From the NCBI RefSeq assembly GCF_040361335.1, contig NZ_APNM01000019.1:1-64000 (forward strand): 64,000 nt of DNA. Reading direction: 5' to 3'. The translations under genes were made by a program, and so were the position numbers. The notes under the pieces were generated by a model that saw only the letters and a program-made list of their open reading frames with translations, had not been told where the DNA came from and did no database searches. Shown here piece by piece: positions 44,333-53,249 of this stretch. This DNA is from APNM01 sp040361335 (GTDB lineage Bacteria; Pseudomonadota; Gammaproteobacteria; Nevskiales; Salinisphaeraceae). Each line of letters opens with the position of its first letter. Within the stretch, counting starts at the first letter, position 1.

Positions 44333-44548
44333 TTGGAAAACGTTTTCGCTTGGGTTATTGATAACAAAGAGTGGCTGTTCTCCGGTGTCGGTTTAGCGGT
44401 CGTTGCCTGGGTGGGGCGTCTTATCTTTAAGAAGACTTCCGCTTCATCTACGCAAACCATCCGCTCAGGTGATGGCTCAACCAATGTTCAGGCTGGTCGA
44501 GACGTTAATATCGGGACGAAGAAGAAAGGAAACGATGCGGAAAAATAG
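44333..44548 (+). CDS. Small single-pass membrane protein with GDGSTNV-AGRDVN motif (cassette 3, gene 1)
   Basis: 71 residues. One transmembrane helix (about 14-32, WLFSGVGLAVVAWVGRLIF) is followed by KK, then a polar stretch that carries SGDGSTNVQAGRDVNIG (about 45-61) and a Lys-rich end. The motif recurs at the N-terminus of the next protein. I chose the TTG at 44333 because AAAAGGAG lies 8 bp upstream; a GTG at 44300 would add 11 residues. It overlaps the next gene by 14 bp. The 232 bp before the gene (44101-44332) holds attC2 and no other clear feature. Function unknown, probably a membrane anchor for its partners. Confidence 0.7.
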   Translation: MENVFAWVIDNKEWLFSGVGLAVVAWVGRLIFKKTSASSTQTIRSGDGSTNVQAGRDVNIGTKKKGNDAEK

Positions 44549-47500
44549 TAAACAGTCGATTTCCTCCGGAGATGATTCGATAAATGTGATCGCCGGTCGA
44601 GACGTCAATCTCTATCTTGAGGGGAATATTCCGATAGAGCTTGTCGATCAAAAAACAGACGAGGAAGTTGAGAAACTAAGGAAGTCACGATTCTTCCTTG
44701 AGTTCGACAGGACCAGATCGTCGTTGAGGCTTGGGAGATCCCTTGCCGAGGGCGGCCTTTCGGGTGGCTCGGGCGAAGTAAGGGGGCGGGCGTTGGCATG
44801 GTGCGCCAGATTATTATCTCCTTCAGAGGATCTTGAGCGGGCGGAAGAATTCCTGGAGCTCGCGAAAACCCTCGGAGATTTTCCAGAAGCCAAGATTGCG
44901 GAAGCATTTATCATTTCCCAGAAGGGAGATAAGGCAGCGGCGCTCAACGCCCTTGCCGATATCGACTCGGACGTTTCGCACTCAGCCGGTTTGATGATTG
45001 TTGCACATCATGACGGCGCCGAAGGCGCTCTTAGGTGGATGGATGATGCGGGCTATACGATCGCGGACCTGGATTCAGACGGCAAGAGTTTTCTCCTGAG
45101 CCATCAGCTTCAACTCGGGCGTTGGGACGAGGTTGCGCAGACGGTTGGTGCGCTTTCCGGGCCTGACTTTGAGGAAACCCCTATTCTTCACCATTTGGCA
45201 GGGTTAGCAACGCTAGTTCCTACCGTCCCGGGAGATTTTCGAGCTGTTGTGCTGACGCAGGTTCCCTTTGAAGCGGCAGATTTTCGACTCGCTTCGGATG
45301 CCGCTGCTATGGATGCACGGCGTGCGGCTCACGCGCACTTTCTCGATGCGGTTGAGGCCGCAAAGCAACTAGCATGTCCGCGCGCTGCGAGAACGGATGA
45401 CGAGTACGCGCTTTGGCTCGAACTGCGCGACCCTGCGCAGAGCGCGCACGGCAAGAATAGGTTAGAAAACAAACTCCGCGATCCGAGCACCGCTCTCGGT
45501 TTCGTTCACTACGCTCTTCAGTTCGGCATCAAAGTGGACCTGGGTGCGGTTGAACGGGGTATCGAACGGAGTATCGCCATAAATGGCGGAATGACCATTG
45601 ATGCCGCCATTGCTCGTTTTGCTCTTGCATTTATGCAGCGGACCCCCGAGGAGGCGGCCAACTATATCGCTCGCCACCACAATCAACTCGCTGCCCACAT
45701 CGATGCCAAGCTGATGCGGTATCGTCAGATCGAGATGCTGTCACGCGCGGGTCTGATCGAAAGGGCGAACGAGGTACTCGGCCGGCTGCTAGAAGAGGGA
45801 ATCCCTGCTGACCACGAGAGTAATCTTCGAAGGATTATTTCTGAGGCTCAAGGGAGTGATCCCATTGAATCTCATAAAGCACAATACGAAGCAACAAGAG
45901 CTCTTGGCGACCTGGTCAACCTTGTCGCCGAATTGGAAGACCATCAGCACTGGGAAGATCTGTGCGAATTCGGCAGGCTTCTCTTTGAAGAGACGCATTC
46001 GCTTAGCGATGCTGAGCGCCTCGTGAATGCCTTCAACAATACGCATAGATCAGAGGCACTGGTCTGTTTTTTGAAAGAAAATACCGACCTGCTATCACAA
46101 TCCAACCACCTGCGTATGTCTTACGCTTGGGGCCTATACCACGAGGGTGCGTTTCTTGAATCCCGCGCTGCGCTGGCGGAACTCAGTGATGATGTGGGTA
46201 GCCCGAACTACCGCGCACTACAGGTGAATCTCGGGATTGCGACCGGTAACTGGGCCTCCCTTTCTGCCCACATCGCCGATGAATACCAGAACAGAGACGA
46301 CAGAAGCGCACACGACCTGATTGGCGCTGCGCAATTGGCGCTTCATTTAGGTTCACCTCTTGCGAAGGATCTAGTGTTCGAGGCAGCGGCGAAGGCCGAT
46401 GATGATTCTGCCGTCCTTGCCGCCGCATACTTCATCGCAACAAGTGCAGGTTGGGAAGACGATCCGCGGATTTTCCAATGGCTCGAAAAGGCCGCGGAAC
46501 TGTCAGGAGACGATGGCCCGCTCCAAAGAATGAGCCTTAAGGACATTCTTGATCGAAAGCCCGAATGGGATCGCCGCGAGTCAGAAACATGGCGCTTGCT
46601 GGCGCAAGGCCAAATACCGATCTTTCTTGCGGCTCAGTCACTTAATCGGACTCTCATTGACCTTACGACCCTCCCGGCGGTAGCCAATCTGATGGAGACT
46701 GATCCGAGGCGGAGAAGCGCAATTCCCGCTTACAGCGGCAAGCGTGTGCCGTTGGAATTTGATGTCAGCGGAAAAGCGCTTGCTCTGGATGCAACCGCAC
46801 TACTCACCTTGAGTTTCCTGAAGATACTCGATGTGGCGCTCGACGCCTTCGAAACTGTCTATATCCCGCATTCAACCCTTGGGTGGCTATTCGAGGAACG
46901 CCAGAAAGCTATGTTCCATCAGCCTAGCCGTATAGCGAATGCACGCAAAGTTCGAGATTTGCTGGCAATGGGTGTGCTGGAAGAGTTCACTCCTAGTACC
47001 GTCGCAAGCAGCGACCTATCCGCTCAGGTCGGCGACGAGCTAGCCGCATTGATCGCCGAGGCGGAGAAGGTACGGGACGGCGATGATACGCAGTATATCG
47101 TCGTCCGTTCTGCCCCGGTGCACCGACTGTCCAGTTTGATGGAGGAAGAAGCGGACCTTTCCGCACATACGGCCGTCTTGAGCAGCTGCCTAGCTGTGGT
47201 GGAGAAGCTGAGACAGAAGGGACAAGTCACCTCTGATGAGCAAAAGCGGGCGCGCGCCTATCTGCAGCTGCACGAGAAGCCGTGGCCAAACCAGCCTGAC
47301 ATTGCCGACGGTGCGACCCTGTATCTTGATGATCTCGCCATCTCGTATTTGCTGCATCTGGGGTTGCTTGGAAAACTCAAAGCAGCGGGCCTAACGGCTG
47401 TGGCGTCTCCAAGAGAAGTTTCTGAAGCGGACGCCCTCATTTCTTACGAGCGCATCTCCGGAGAAGTTAAGGATTTCATAGAACACATACGGGCCTCTCT

Positions 47501-48335
47501 GAATTCCCGGATCGAATCCGGACATGTCAAGGTGAGCAGCAGGCGCGATTTTGACGAGTTGGAAACGAAATCTATGCCGGAGCACCCCTCAGTCGGCATT
47601 CTTGCTCTGGCACCCCAATGCGACGTTTCGATTATTGATGACAGATTCCTCAATCAGCACGCGAACATCGATAGCGGCGGCGCGCAAGCGCCTGTCTTCT
47701 CCACCCTGGACTTGCTGGATGCTTTGGTAGCGGCCGGTGTTTTATCGGATGAAGATCGTCTTGAACATCGGACGCGGCTTCGCCGGGCTGGCTATTTCTT
47801 TATTCCTGTCAGTGTAGAAGAACTCGAACGGTGTTTGAGGGAATCAACTGTTGCCCAGGGGGAGGTGGTTGAAACGGCCGAGCTGAAGGCTGTCCGGGAA
47901 TCCGTCCTCCGCGTCAGAATGAGCGACTGGCTGCGGCTCCCCGAGGAAGCGCCTTGGCTGGACGGAACGCTGAAAGCGTTTGTTCGTGTGCTCAGAAACC
48001 TGTGGGAGGACGGGGCCGATATCGAAGAGATCACTGCTCGCTCAAACTGGCTCGTCGAGCAGATCGACGTTCGAGGATGGGCGCACAGCCTTGTTCCGGA
48101 GAATGCTGACAATGTCGTTCGGATCGGGCGTGCGGCACATATCCTCTTGCTGCTGACGCCGCCCACTGGTGTCCAGCAAAGCGTTGTGGACGTTTACTGG
48201 AACTGGGTGGAAGAAAGGATTCTGGTTCCCATACAGGAACAGTTCCCCGAGGTGTACGAGTGGCTTGTCGATTGGCACCGCAGCCACGTTGCCGAGATGG
48301 CTGAAACCGAGCTTTCGGAGGGGGACAACTCGTGA
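44535..48335 (+). CDS. Large helical-repeat protein with PIN-like domain(s) (cassette 3, gene 2)
   Basis: 1266 residues. Residues 9-26 carry the shared motif SGDDSINVIAGRDVN. Residues about 60-720 are helix-rich and TPR/SEL1-like, with many A-x-x-L-x-x-L pairs. A PIN-like region begins at LALDATALL (Asp752) and includes HSTLGWLFEERQKA. A second PIN-like start is YLDDLAISYLLHLGLLGKL (Asp932/Asp933), with VSIIDDRFLN (Asp1035/Asp1036) later. Thus one or two PIN nuclease folds with acidic residues are likely. The last 200 residues are helical. ATG 44535 follows AAGAAAGGA. Neither a known defence name nor a catalytic assignment is certain. Confidence 0.7.
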   Translation: MRKNSKQSISSGDDSINVIAGRDVNLYLEGNIPIELVDQKTDEEVEKLRKSRFFLEFDRTRSSLRLGRSLAEGGLSGGSGEVRGRALAWCARLLSPSEDLERAEEFLELAKTLGDFPEAKIAEAFIISQKGDKAAALNALADIDSDVSHSAGLMIVAHHDGAEGALRWMDDAGYTIADLDSDGKSFLLSHQLQLGRWDEVAQTVGALSGPDFEETPILHHLAGLATLVPTVPGDFRAVVLTQVPFEAADFRLASDAAAMDARRAAHAHFLDAVEAAKQLACPRAARTDDEYALWLELRDPAQSAHGKNRLENKLRDPSTALGFVHYALQFGIKVDLGAVERGIERSIAINGGMTIDAAIARFALAFMQRTPEEAANYIARHHNQLAAHIDAKLMRYRQIEMLSRAGLIERANEVLGRLLEEGIPADHESNLRRIISEAQGSDPIESHKAQYEATRALGDLVNLVAELEDHQHWEDLCEFGRLLFEETHSLSDAERLVNAFNNTHRSEALVCFLKENTDLLSQSNHLRMSYAWGLYHEGAFLESRAALAELSDDVGSPNYRALQVNLGIATGNWASLSAHIADEYQNRDDRSAHDLIGAAQLALHLGSPLAKDLVFEAAAKADDDSAVLAAAYFIATSAGWEDDPRIFQWLEKAAELSGDDGPLQRMSLKDILDRKPEWDRRESETWRLLAQGQIPIFLAAQSLNRTLIDLTTLPAVANLMETDPRRRSAIPAYSGKRVPLEFDVSGKALALDATALLTLSFLKILDVALDAFETVYIPHSTLGWLFEERQKAMFHQPSRIANARKVRDLLAMGVLEEFTPSTVASSDLSAQVGDELAALIAEAEKVRDGDDTQYIVVRSAPVHRLSSLMEEEADLSAHTAVLSSCLAVVEKLRQKGQVTSDEQKRARAYLQLHEKPWPNQPDIADGATLYLDDLAISYLLHLGLLGKLKAAGLTAVASPREVSEADALISYERISGEVKDFIEHIRASLNSRIESGHVKVSSRRDFDELETKSMPEHPSVGILALAPQCDVSIIDDRFLNQHANIDSGGAQAPVFSTLDLLDALVAAGVLSDEDRLEHRTRLRRAGYFFIPVSVEELERCLRESTVAQGEVVETAELKAVRESVLRVRMSDWLRLPEEAPWLDGTLKAFVRVLRNLWEDGADIEEITARSNWLVEQIDVRGWAHSLVPENADNVVRIGRAAHILLLLTPPTGVQQSVVDVYWNWVEERILVPIQEQFPEVYEWLVDWHRSHVAEMAETELSEGDNS

Positions 48336-50260
48336 CCAACAGTCCTTACGAAAGAGCCGTAATAGCAGGTGCTGCGTTGGAGTTTGTTCCGCCTCTCATA
48401 CGCAAGAGCTTGCTCAACGACCAGAGCTTCAGGGAAGAATACGGCTTTAAGGCTGAAGCGATGATTGCCTTCGGAACGAGCGGTGTCTCTGTTCAGCGTT
48501 CGGAACTTTTCGATGCCGTTCGTACCGTTCTCGCCGGGGAAGGCCCAGCCGAATTGACTGACGCTGAGGATCGGACGTGGAATCTCACGAATGATGCACG
48601 CGAGGGTGAACTTCCAAATCTTGTCCTTTCATCCGATCAACAACGGCTGGTGGTGCCTGACTTCTCTGTCCTTTCCGGAGATGCCTCGACACGCATTCGT
48701 TCTCTCGAAGTATCTGCTTCAGATGTAAACCTTCCGCTCAGTGCTCAGGAAGAATGGCGGAGCATCCTGGAAGAGCGTGCACTGGAAGACGACGAAGTCG
48801 ATACTTTTCACAGTGACATATGCGATACGCCCGTTCATGTGGAACGGACTATACTAAACGAGATCACAGCAGGCGAAAGCTGTGTTTCGTCTCTAGTCCC
48901 GAATTCGCGGCGGTATTTCGAAAGGCTCGTTGGCGCTTATAACGGAAGCGGTTCGGTCCTGGATTATGCTGTCGACACAGGTCGCGAAGTCTTAGAGCAA
49001 CTGACAGAGTGGCGGCCTTACGATGGCTTCCTCTTCAGCCTGTTACTTTCTTCTCACTCGGCGCTGACCGCCGAAATCAACGCCGATCATCTCGATCAGG
49101 AGGACTTGGAAAAAGCGTTCGACTTTCTGGAGAACCACGGCGACACGCTCTCTCGGTTGGGGGCGCTCGAAGTCGGGCTGCGCATTCTTCCAGATAGGCC
49201 GGAAGTGGAGCCTTACCTACCGCGGCTCGTCCATCTAATTCGAGACGATGACGTGGAAGGTGAGGCCAGTGAATTTAAGCTGTTCTCGGCTTTGTTCGTT
49301 CTGGTCGATGGGGAACTGGCCAGAACACGCCTTCTGGCCGAGGAGCCGCCCTTTTATCGGAGACTGGCCTCTCTGGCGCAGGCTGCGCTGATCCATCGCC
49401 GGCTTGTCCAATGCGGTATTGATTACCAACGGTTTTCCGATTGGGCGGTCAGCAATCGCGGCGAACACTACTACATGCAGACGCTTGCCGATATGCGGAC
49501 CGAGCCGAGATGGAACCCCGACCTGGCGACCGCGCCTCAAATGCAGGCGGAGTTCTTCGGCCGCATCATGATTGCAGGCAACAATTGTCAGGCAAACCTT
49601 GGCGAGGGGGAGCTGCGCGACACTATCCTCGGTGACGGTGAGCAAAGCCTAATCAAACTATGTGAGTTTCCACGCCCGTACCTTCCGGGGCCGCTCGAAG
49701 GTGCTGAAGATAGCCCAAATGCCTTGCCTGACGACCTTGCTCGCATCATTGAGAAAGAACTCGATACAGAAGAAGTCGAAGCGTCTTCGTTTATAGCCCT
49801 TGTCAACTCCGCGATGATTTTCAGGATTACATCCGGTCATGCGGTGTTAGCAGCAAAGGCTCTCAGACTGGGCAATTACACGCTCGCCAATTTGGAGGAG
49901 AAATCTCAGCTTGTGGGCATTCTGAACGGTCTGGCCACAGTTGCAGCTGTATCCCGAAACTCTGCGCTGGCCGACGAACTACGTATTCTCGTACGTCGTT
50001 ATCGGCGGGATCCTCAATATGGCCTCACCATCGAGGAAGCTATGATGATATGCCTTGTGGCATCCGCCGCGCGGGAAGAGCTCATGGAATGGCGAGGACT
50101 TGTGGGCGAATGGTTGACTGAACTTGCTTTCTGCGACTTGGAAGGAAATGAGGGCGAAGTTCTTCATTCACACATATTGGCATTGTTGCATTCAGTGCCT
50201 GAATTGTGGGCTTCATGTGCTAGGGCAGATGCGGCGCTGCAGGCATGGTGTTTCCGCTGA
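48332..50260 (+). CDS. Unknown 642-aa protein (cassette 3, gene 3)
   Basis: No family recognised. Residues 1-75 are helical, about 80-130 are mixed (LVLSSDQQRLVVPDFSVLS), and about 180-640 look like a helical solenoid. Many acidic residues are present and no obvious nuclease or ATPase motif is seen. The GTG start overlaps the TGA of gene 2 (GTGA), so translation is coupled, and it is the last gene before attC3. It may be the regulatory or sensor partner of the PIN-like protein (inference). Confidence 0.7.
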   Translation: MTNSPYERAVIAGAALEFVPPLIRKSLLNDQSFREEYGFKAEAMIAFGTSGVSVQRSELFDAVRTVLAGEGPAELTDAEDRTWNLTNDAREGELPNLVLSSDQQRLVVPDFSVLSGDASTRIRSLEVSASDVNLPLSAQEEWRSILEERALEDDEVDTFHSDICDTPVHVERTILNEITAGESCVSSLVPNSRRYFERLVGAYNGSGSVLDYAVDTGREVLEQLTEWRPYDGFLFSLLLSSHSALTAEINADHLDQEDLEKAFDFLENHGDTLSRLGALEVGLRILPDRPEVEPYLPRLVHLIRDDDVEGEASEFKLFSALFVLVDGELARTRLLAEEPPFYRRLASLAQAALIHRRLVQCGIDYQRFSDWAVSNRGEHYYMQTLADMRTEPRWNPDLATAPQMQAEFFGRIMIAGNNCQANLGEGELRDTILGDGEQSLIKLCEFPRPYLPGPLEGAEDSPNALPDDLARIIEKELDTEEVEASSFIALVNSAMIFRITSGHAVLAAKALRLGNYTLANLEEKSQLVGILNGLATVAAVSRNSALADELRILVRRYRRDPQYGLTIEEAMMICLVASAAREELMEWRGLVGEWLTELAFCDLEGNEGEVLHSHILALLHSVPELWASCARADAALQAWCFR

Positions 50261-50321
50261 TGCCATTGTCGAGAGGTTTTTAGTGGTTTGGCGCAGCCCA
50301 AGCAGATCTCTTGGCATGTAC

Positions 50322-50393
50322 GCCCAACAAACCCATCAAGCCGACGCTCTCTCCGCTGCGCTTCGTTCACGCGGCTTATGGGTAACGTTAGGC
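50322..50393 (+). other. attC site 3
   Basis: R'' GCCCAAC (50322-50328) and R' GTTAGGC (50387-50393), 72 bp. The L boxes AACCCATCAAGCCGACGC and GCGGCTTATGGGTAACG are near-complementary. Crossover between G50387 and T50388. It closes the 6.2-kb cassette. Confidence 0.87.
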
Positions 50394-50408
50394 ACATAGG
50401 GCACCATT

Positions 50409-51342
50409 TTGGAACTTCTTAAAGATAACTGGCTTAAAGCTTCTATTGTTCTTTATGCTTTGGGCTTTGTTGTTCACAATACGTACTTGGCCCAGTTTGG
50501 AAGCTATGAGTTTGAGCTTGTCCAAGCCAAATACATTTTGGCTGGGTTTGGTGCCGTAGCCTTTAGCGCGATTTGTTTTGCGTTCATTTCTATCAGAGTA
50601 AACTTGTCGTATATCTTTGAGTCTCTCCAAGTAGATAATTTTCTTCCGTGGATTCTAAGAATAGTTTCGCTTCCTTACGTTATATATGCGGTTCTTTATA
50701 GAGAGTTTGAAATCCTATCTTATTGCAGCAGATGGATTGACTACGATTTCATATTTCGCTTTCGTAATCGCGAACTTTGTGGTGGCGTTCTCCATAATGG
50801 ATTTAGTATTCATGTATAGCGAGGGAGCCTCTTGGAGCGCTAGATTTCTACGAAGCTTTTTAAGGGTTTCTTCGATTCCGATGGTTATAGTTACATTATT
50901 CATCGGCTGGAATAATCCCGATTTTTCTTCTGTTGTAAAAGCTTCGACATATTTTTTCTTTGGTCTTTTGGGGCTTGGGCTCAGGCAAGAGGATCAAAGG
51001 CACGGGATTAACCCTGATTACTTGCATCCTAACACCGAGGAAAAGCATCAAGATATATTCACTGTATTCTTTGGGATTATTGCTATATCGTTTGTCGCAT
51101 GGACTATTGTCTCAAATTATGTAGATGCTATTTACCCTAAGATCCCTGTTGCATTAGGGGGCTCAGAGCTTGAGCCAGCAAATATATACTCGAATTCTTC
51201 GGTTATAGATTCTAAAATTATCCAAGAATCAGATGATTGGATTCTCTACATAAATATTGAGACTAATGAAGTTGAAAAATTGAAGTCAGGTGTCGTGCAA
51301 AAAATAATCTACGTGGGGGCTGTGGACGGGCCTAACCAATAG
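50409..51342 (+). pseudogene. Frameshifted multi-pass membrane protein (cassette 4)
   Basis: A membrane protein read in two frames. Frame one from TTG 50409 gives an N-terminal part with about three helices (ASIVLYALGFVVH, YILAGFGAVAF, ILRIVSLPYVIYAVLY), then becomes nonsense near 50700 and stops at 50819. Frame two is open from about 50686 to 51342 and continues with more helices (TISYFAFVIANFVVAFSIM, FIGWNNPDF, FTVFFGIIAISFVAWTIV) and a soluble C-terminus. A single-base change near 50686-50705 would join them into about 310 residues. It is very AT-rich, unlike the chromosome. Sequencing error or programmed shift cannot be excluded. No family recognised. Confidence 0.65.
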
Positions 51343-51416
51343 TTGCAGTTCGTTCCGGGCCGGATGGTTTTCCACCGACGTCCCAGACGGGCCGCAGCTG
51401 AACAAAAGCGTTATCC
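51330..51416 (+). other. attC site 4 (right end of the array)
   Basis: R'' GCCTAAC (51330-51336) and R' GTTATCC (51410-51416). R' is imperfect because its last six bases belong to the flanking DNA. The cassette's own start (TTAGGC at 50388) is the exact partner of this R''. L boxes TTGCAGTTCGTTCCGG and GCAGCTGAACAAAAGCG are typical. The stop of the membrane gene lies inside the site. Confidence 0.75.
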
Positions 51417-51446
51417 GTGCATATCAAAACTTCAGCCTGATCCCAT

Positions 51447-52079
51447 CTACCCCGTCATCACGCTGGAAACGATCAAATCCAACAACCTCCCCGGTCCACT
51501 ACACATATTTAATCCCGCTGCATCCAGCTCATGATGTAGGGCCAAACCATCCACGGTGGTGATGACCAGTTCCGCCAGCAGGTCGGTATCCGCGTCCCGG
51601 CGGAACACGCCGTCTTGTTGCCCGGCCTCGATGGTGGCCGCGATCGAGGTGCGTACCGACTTGAAGAAGTTGCCGATATCGGCCAGTCCGGCGCCGTAGC
51701 GGGTGGCGGCTTCGGCGAGGGTCACGATGGCGCCGTTGCCGTCCACTTCCAGGCCCGTGAGCAGGCGTTCCGCCTGGTGGCGTAGTCGTTGTGCCGGCGG
51801 TAGCCGCGTGATTTCCGGGTCGTCGAGGCCGAAGCGGGTGCTGTCGGTGAACTCCGCGATCAGGGTGTCGCGGATCGCTTCCTTGGAGGGGAAGTGGAAG
51901 TAGACGCCGCCCTTGGTCATCGCGGCGGCGTCGGCGATGTCCTGCACCGAGGTCTCGGCGTAGCCGCGTTTGCCGAAGCAGGTGCGGGCGGCGTCCAGGA
52001 TCATGCGGCGGCGGACGGCTTCGGGGAGTTTTTTCCAGCCGCCGCGTTGGGGTGGTTTGGTGGGGATGTTTGTTGGCAT
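51447..52079 (-). CDS. TetR family transcriptional regulator
   Basis: 210 residues. The N-terminal HTH (about 25-70) reads ILDAARTCFGKRGYAETSVQDIADAAAMTKGGVYFHF by pattern, the standard TetR recognition region. The ligand-binding half has no recognisable pocket. It is divergent from an SDR gene, with a CCGAC-TG-GTCGG dyad between, so it probably represses that gene. Confidence 0.9.
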   Translation of the reverse strand: MPTNIPTKPPQRGGWKKLPEAVRRRMILDAARTCFGKRGYAETSVQDIADAAAMTKGGVYFHFPSKEAIRDTLIAEFTDSTRFGLDDPEITRLPPAQRLRHQAERLLTGLEVDGNGAIVTLAEAATRYGAGLADIGNFFKSVRTSIAATIEAGQQDGVFRRDADTDLLAELVITTVDGLALHHELDAAGLNMCSGPGRLLDLIVSSVMTG

Positions 52080-52115
52080 GGGTTCTTTTTGGCCTGACGG
52101 GGCAAGTTCTAAAAG

Positions 52116-52154
52116 CCCCTCATCCTGGCCTTCTCCCCGCGGGGGAGAAGGGAC
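52116..52154. repeat. Diverged C-rich palindromic repeat
   Basis: CCCCTCATCC...TTCTCCCCGCGGGGGAGAAGGG, a diverged member of the dispersed family, in the leader of the tetR gene. Confidence 0.6.
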
Positions 52155-52202
52155 TGAAAACCGTCGGTCTTGGCAGGGGCTTTACGGATATCCACGGATA
52201 GC

Positions 52203-52231
52203 GTTAAATACCGACTGGTCGGAATTATTAT
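52203..52231 (+). promoter_or_regulatory. Promoter with TetR-type operator for the SDR gene
   Basis: The dyad CCGACTGGTCGG (52211-52222) lies between a -35-like GTTAAA (52203-52208) and a -10-like TATTAT (52226-52231), spaced 17 bp. A bound repressor would block polymerase. The link to the divergent TetR gene is an inference. Confidence 0.6.
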
Positions 52232-52307
52232 AGGGCGGACCGCGAGTGTGTTCCAGGCCCTTTCATTCGATACGACAGCTCCGTGATCGGGGCGGGAGAC
52301 GGATCTC

Positions 52308-53213
52308 ATGGGGGATATGACCGGGAAGACGGTGGTGATCACCGGCGGCACCAGTGGCCTGGGCGAGGCGATGGGTCATGCGCTGGCGGAGATGGGGGCG
52401 GATGTGCGGCTCGTCGGACGTGACGAGGCCAAGTGCCGCAAGACGGCCGAGGCCATCCGGGCGCGGACGGGCAACGGGAACGTCGGCTATTACGTCGCGG
52501 ACCTGTCCGAGCTGGCGCAGGTGCGGGATGTCGCGCGGCGTCTGCGGGGCGATCTCGGCCGGCTGGATGTGCTGATCAACAATGCCGGCGCCTGGTTCAC
52601 GAAGCGCCGGGTCAGCGCCGACGGCATCGAGCTGACCTGGGCGCTGAATCACCTCGCCTATTTCCTGCTCACCAACGAGTTGCTCGATCTGCTCAAGGAC
52701 ACGGCGGCGGCGCACGGCGAGGCCCGGATCATCAACCAGTCGTCCAGCGCGCACGAGAACGCCGACATCCACTGGGACGACATCGAGTTCGAGCATTCCT
52801 GGGACACCGCCGGCAAGGGCGCCCTGGGGCCGGGCTGGGCGGTCTACGCCCAGAGCAAGCTGGCGAACCTGTTGTTCACGTTCGCCCTGGCCCGCGATCT
52901 GGAGGGCACGGGCGTGACCGCCAACGCGGTGCACCCCGCCGTGGTGGTCACCGGCTTCAGCCAGAACAACGGCCTGCTGTACAAGCTGGCGGCGCCGATC
53001 CGCCGCCTCGGCAACAAGCGCACGCCCCGCGAGGGCGCCGAGCCGGCCATCCACCTGGCCAGCGCGCCCGAGGCGCGGGGTGTGACCGGCGCCTATCTGG
53101 GACCGCCCCGGCGCGAGGAGACGCCGAGCGCGATCGCGCACGACCGCAAGGTCCAGGAGCGGCTCTGGCGCTTGAGCGAGCGGATGGTCGGGGAGGCCGC
53201 CGCTGCCGCCTAG
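52308..53213 (+). CDS. Short-chain dehydrogenase, retinol dehydrogenase-like
   Basis: 301 residues. NADP loop TGGTSGLGEAMG with Arg in VGRDEAK, INNAGAW, the catalytic Ser in INQSSSAHEN, YAQSKLANLLF (Tyr-x-x-x-Lys) and the HPAVVVTGF loop. This looks like the RDH/WWOX-type SDR subgroup. Start ATG 52308 or 52317. Likely controlled by the divergent TetR repressor. Confidence 0.9.
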   Translation: MGDMTGKTVVITGGTSGLGEAMGHALAEMGADVRLVGRDEAKCRKTAEAIRARTGNGNVGYYVADLSELAQVRDVARRLRGDLGRLDVLINNAGAWFTKRRVSADGIELTWALNHLAYFLLTNELLDLLKDTAAAHGEARIINQSSSAHENADIHWDDIEFEHSWDTAGKGALGPGWAVYAQSKLANLLFTFALARDLEGTGVTANAVHPAVVVTGFSQNNGLLYKLAAPIRRLGNKRTPREGAEPAIHLASAPEARGVTGAYLGPPRREETPSAIAHDRKVQERLWRLSERMVGEAAAAA

Positions 53214-53249
53214 GTTGGAGGTCCCGGCAAGGCGAGAGCGAAGATCCGG

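Larger units (their letters stand above)
42996..51410 (+). mobile_element. Integron gene-cassette array (four cassettes, no integrase in view)
   Basis: Cassettes run 42996-43596 (601 bp), 43597-44160 (564 bp), 44161-50387 (6227 bp) and 50388-51410 (1023 bp), all in the same orientation. Each ends in an attC with R''/R' cores. In all four, the first six bases after the upstream crossover G are TTAGGA, TTGGGC, TTGGGC and TTAGGC. With the preceding G they are the exact complements of that cassette's own R'' cores (TCCTAAC, GCCCAAC, GCCCAAC, GCCTAAC), as required for excised circles. No intI gene or clear attI is within the window, so this looks like a cluster of attC sites lacking integrase (CALIN). 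Confidence 0.88.
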
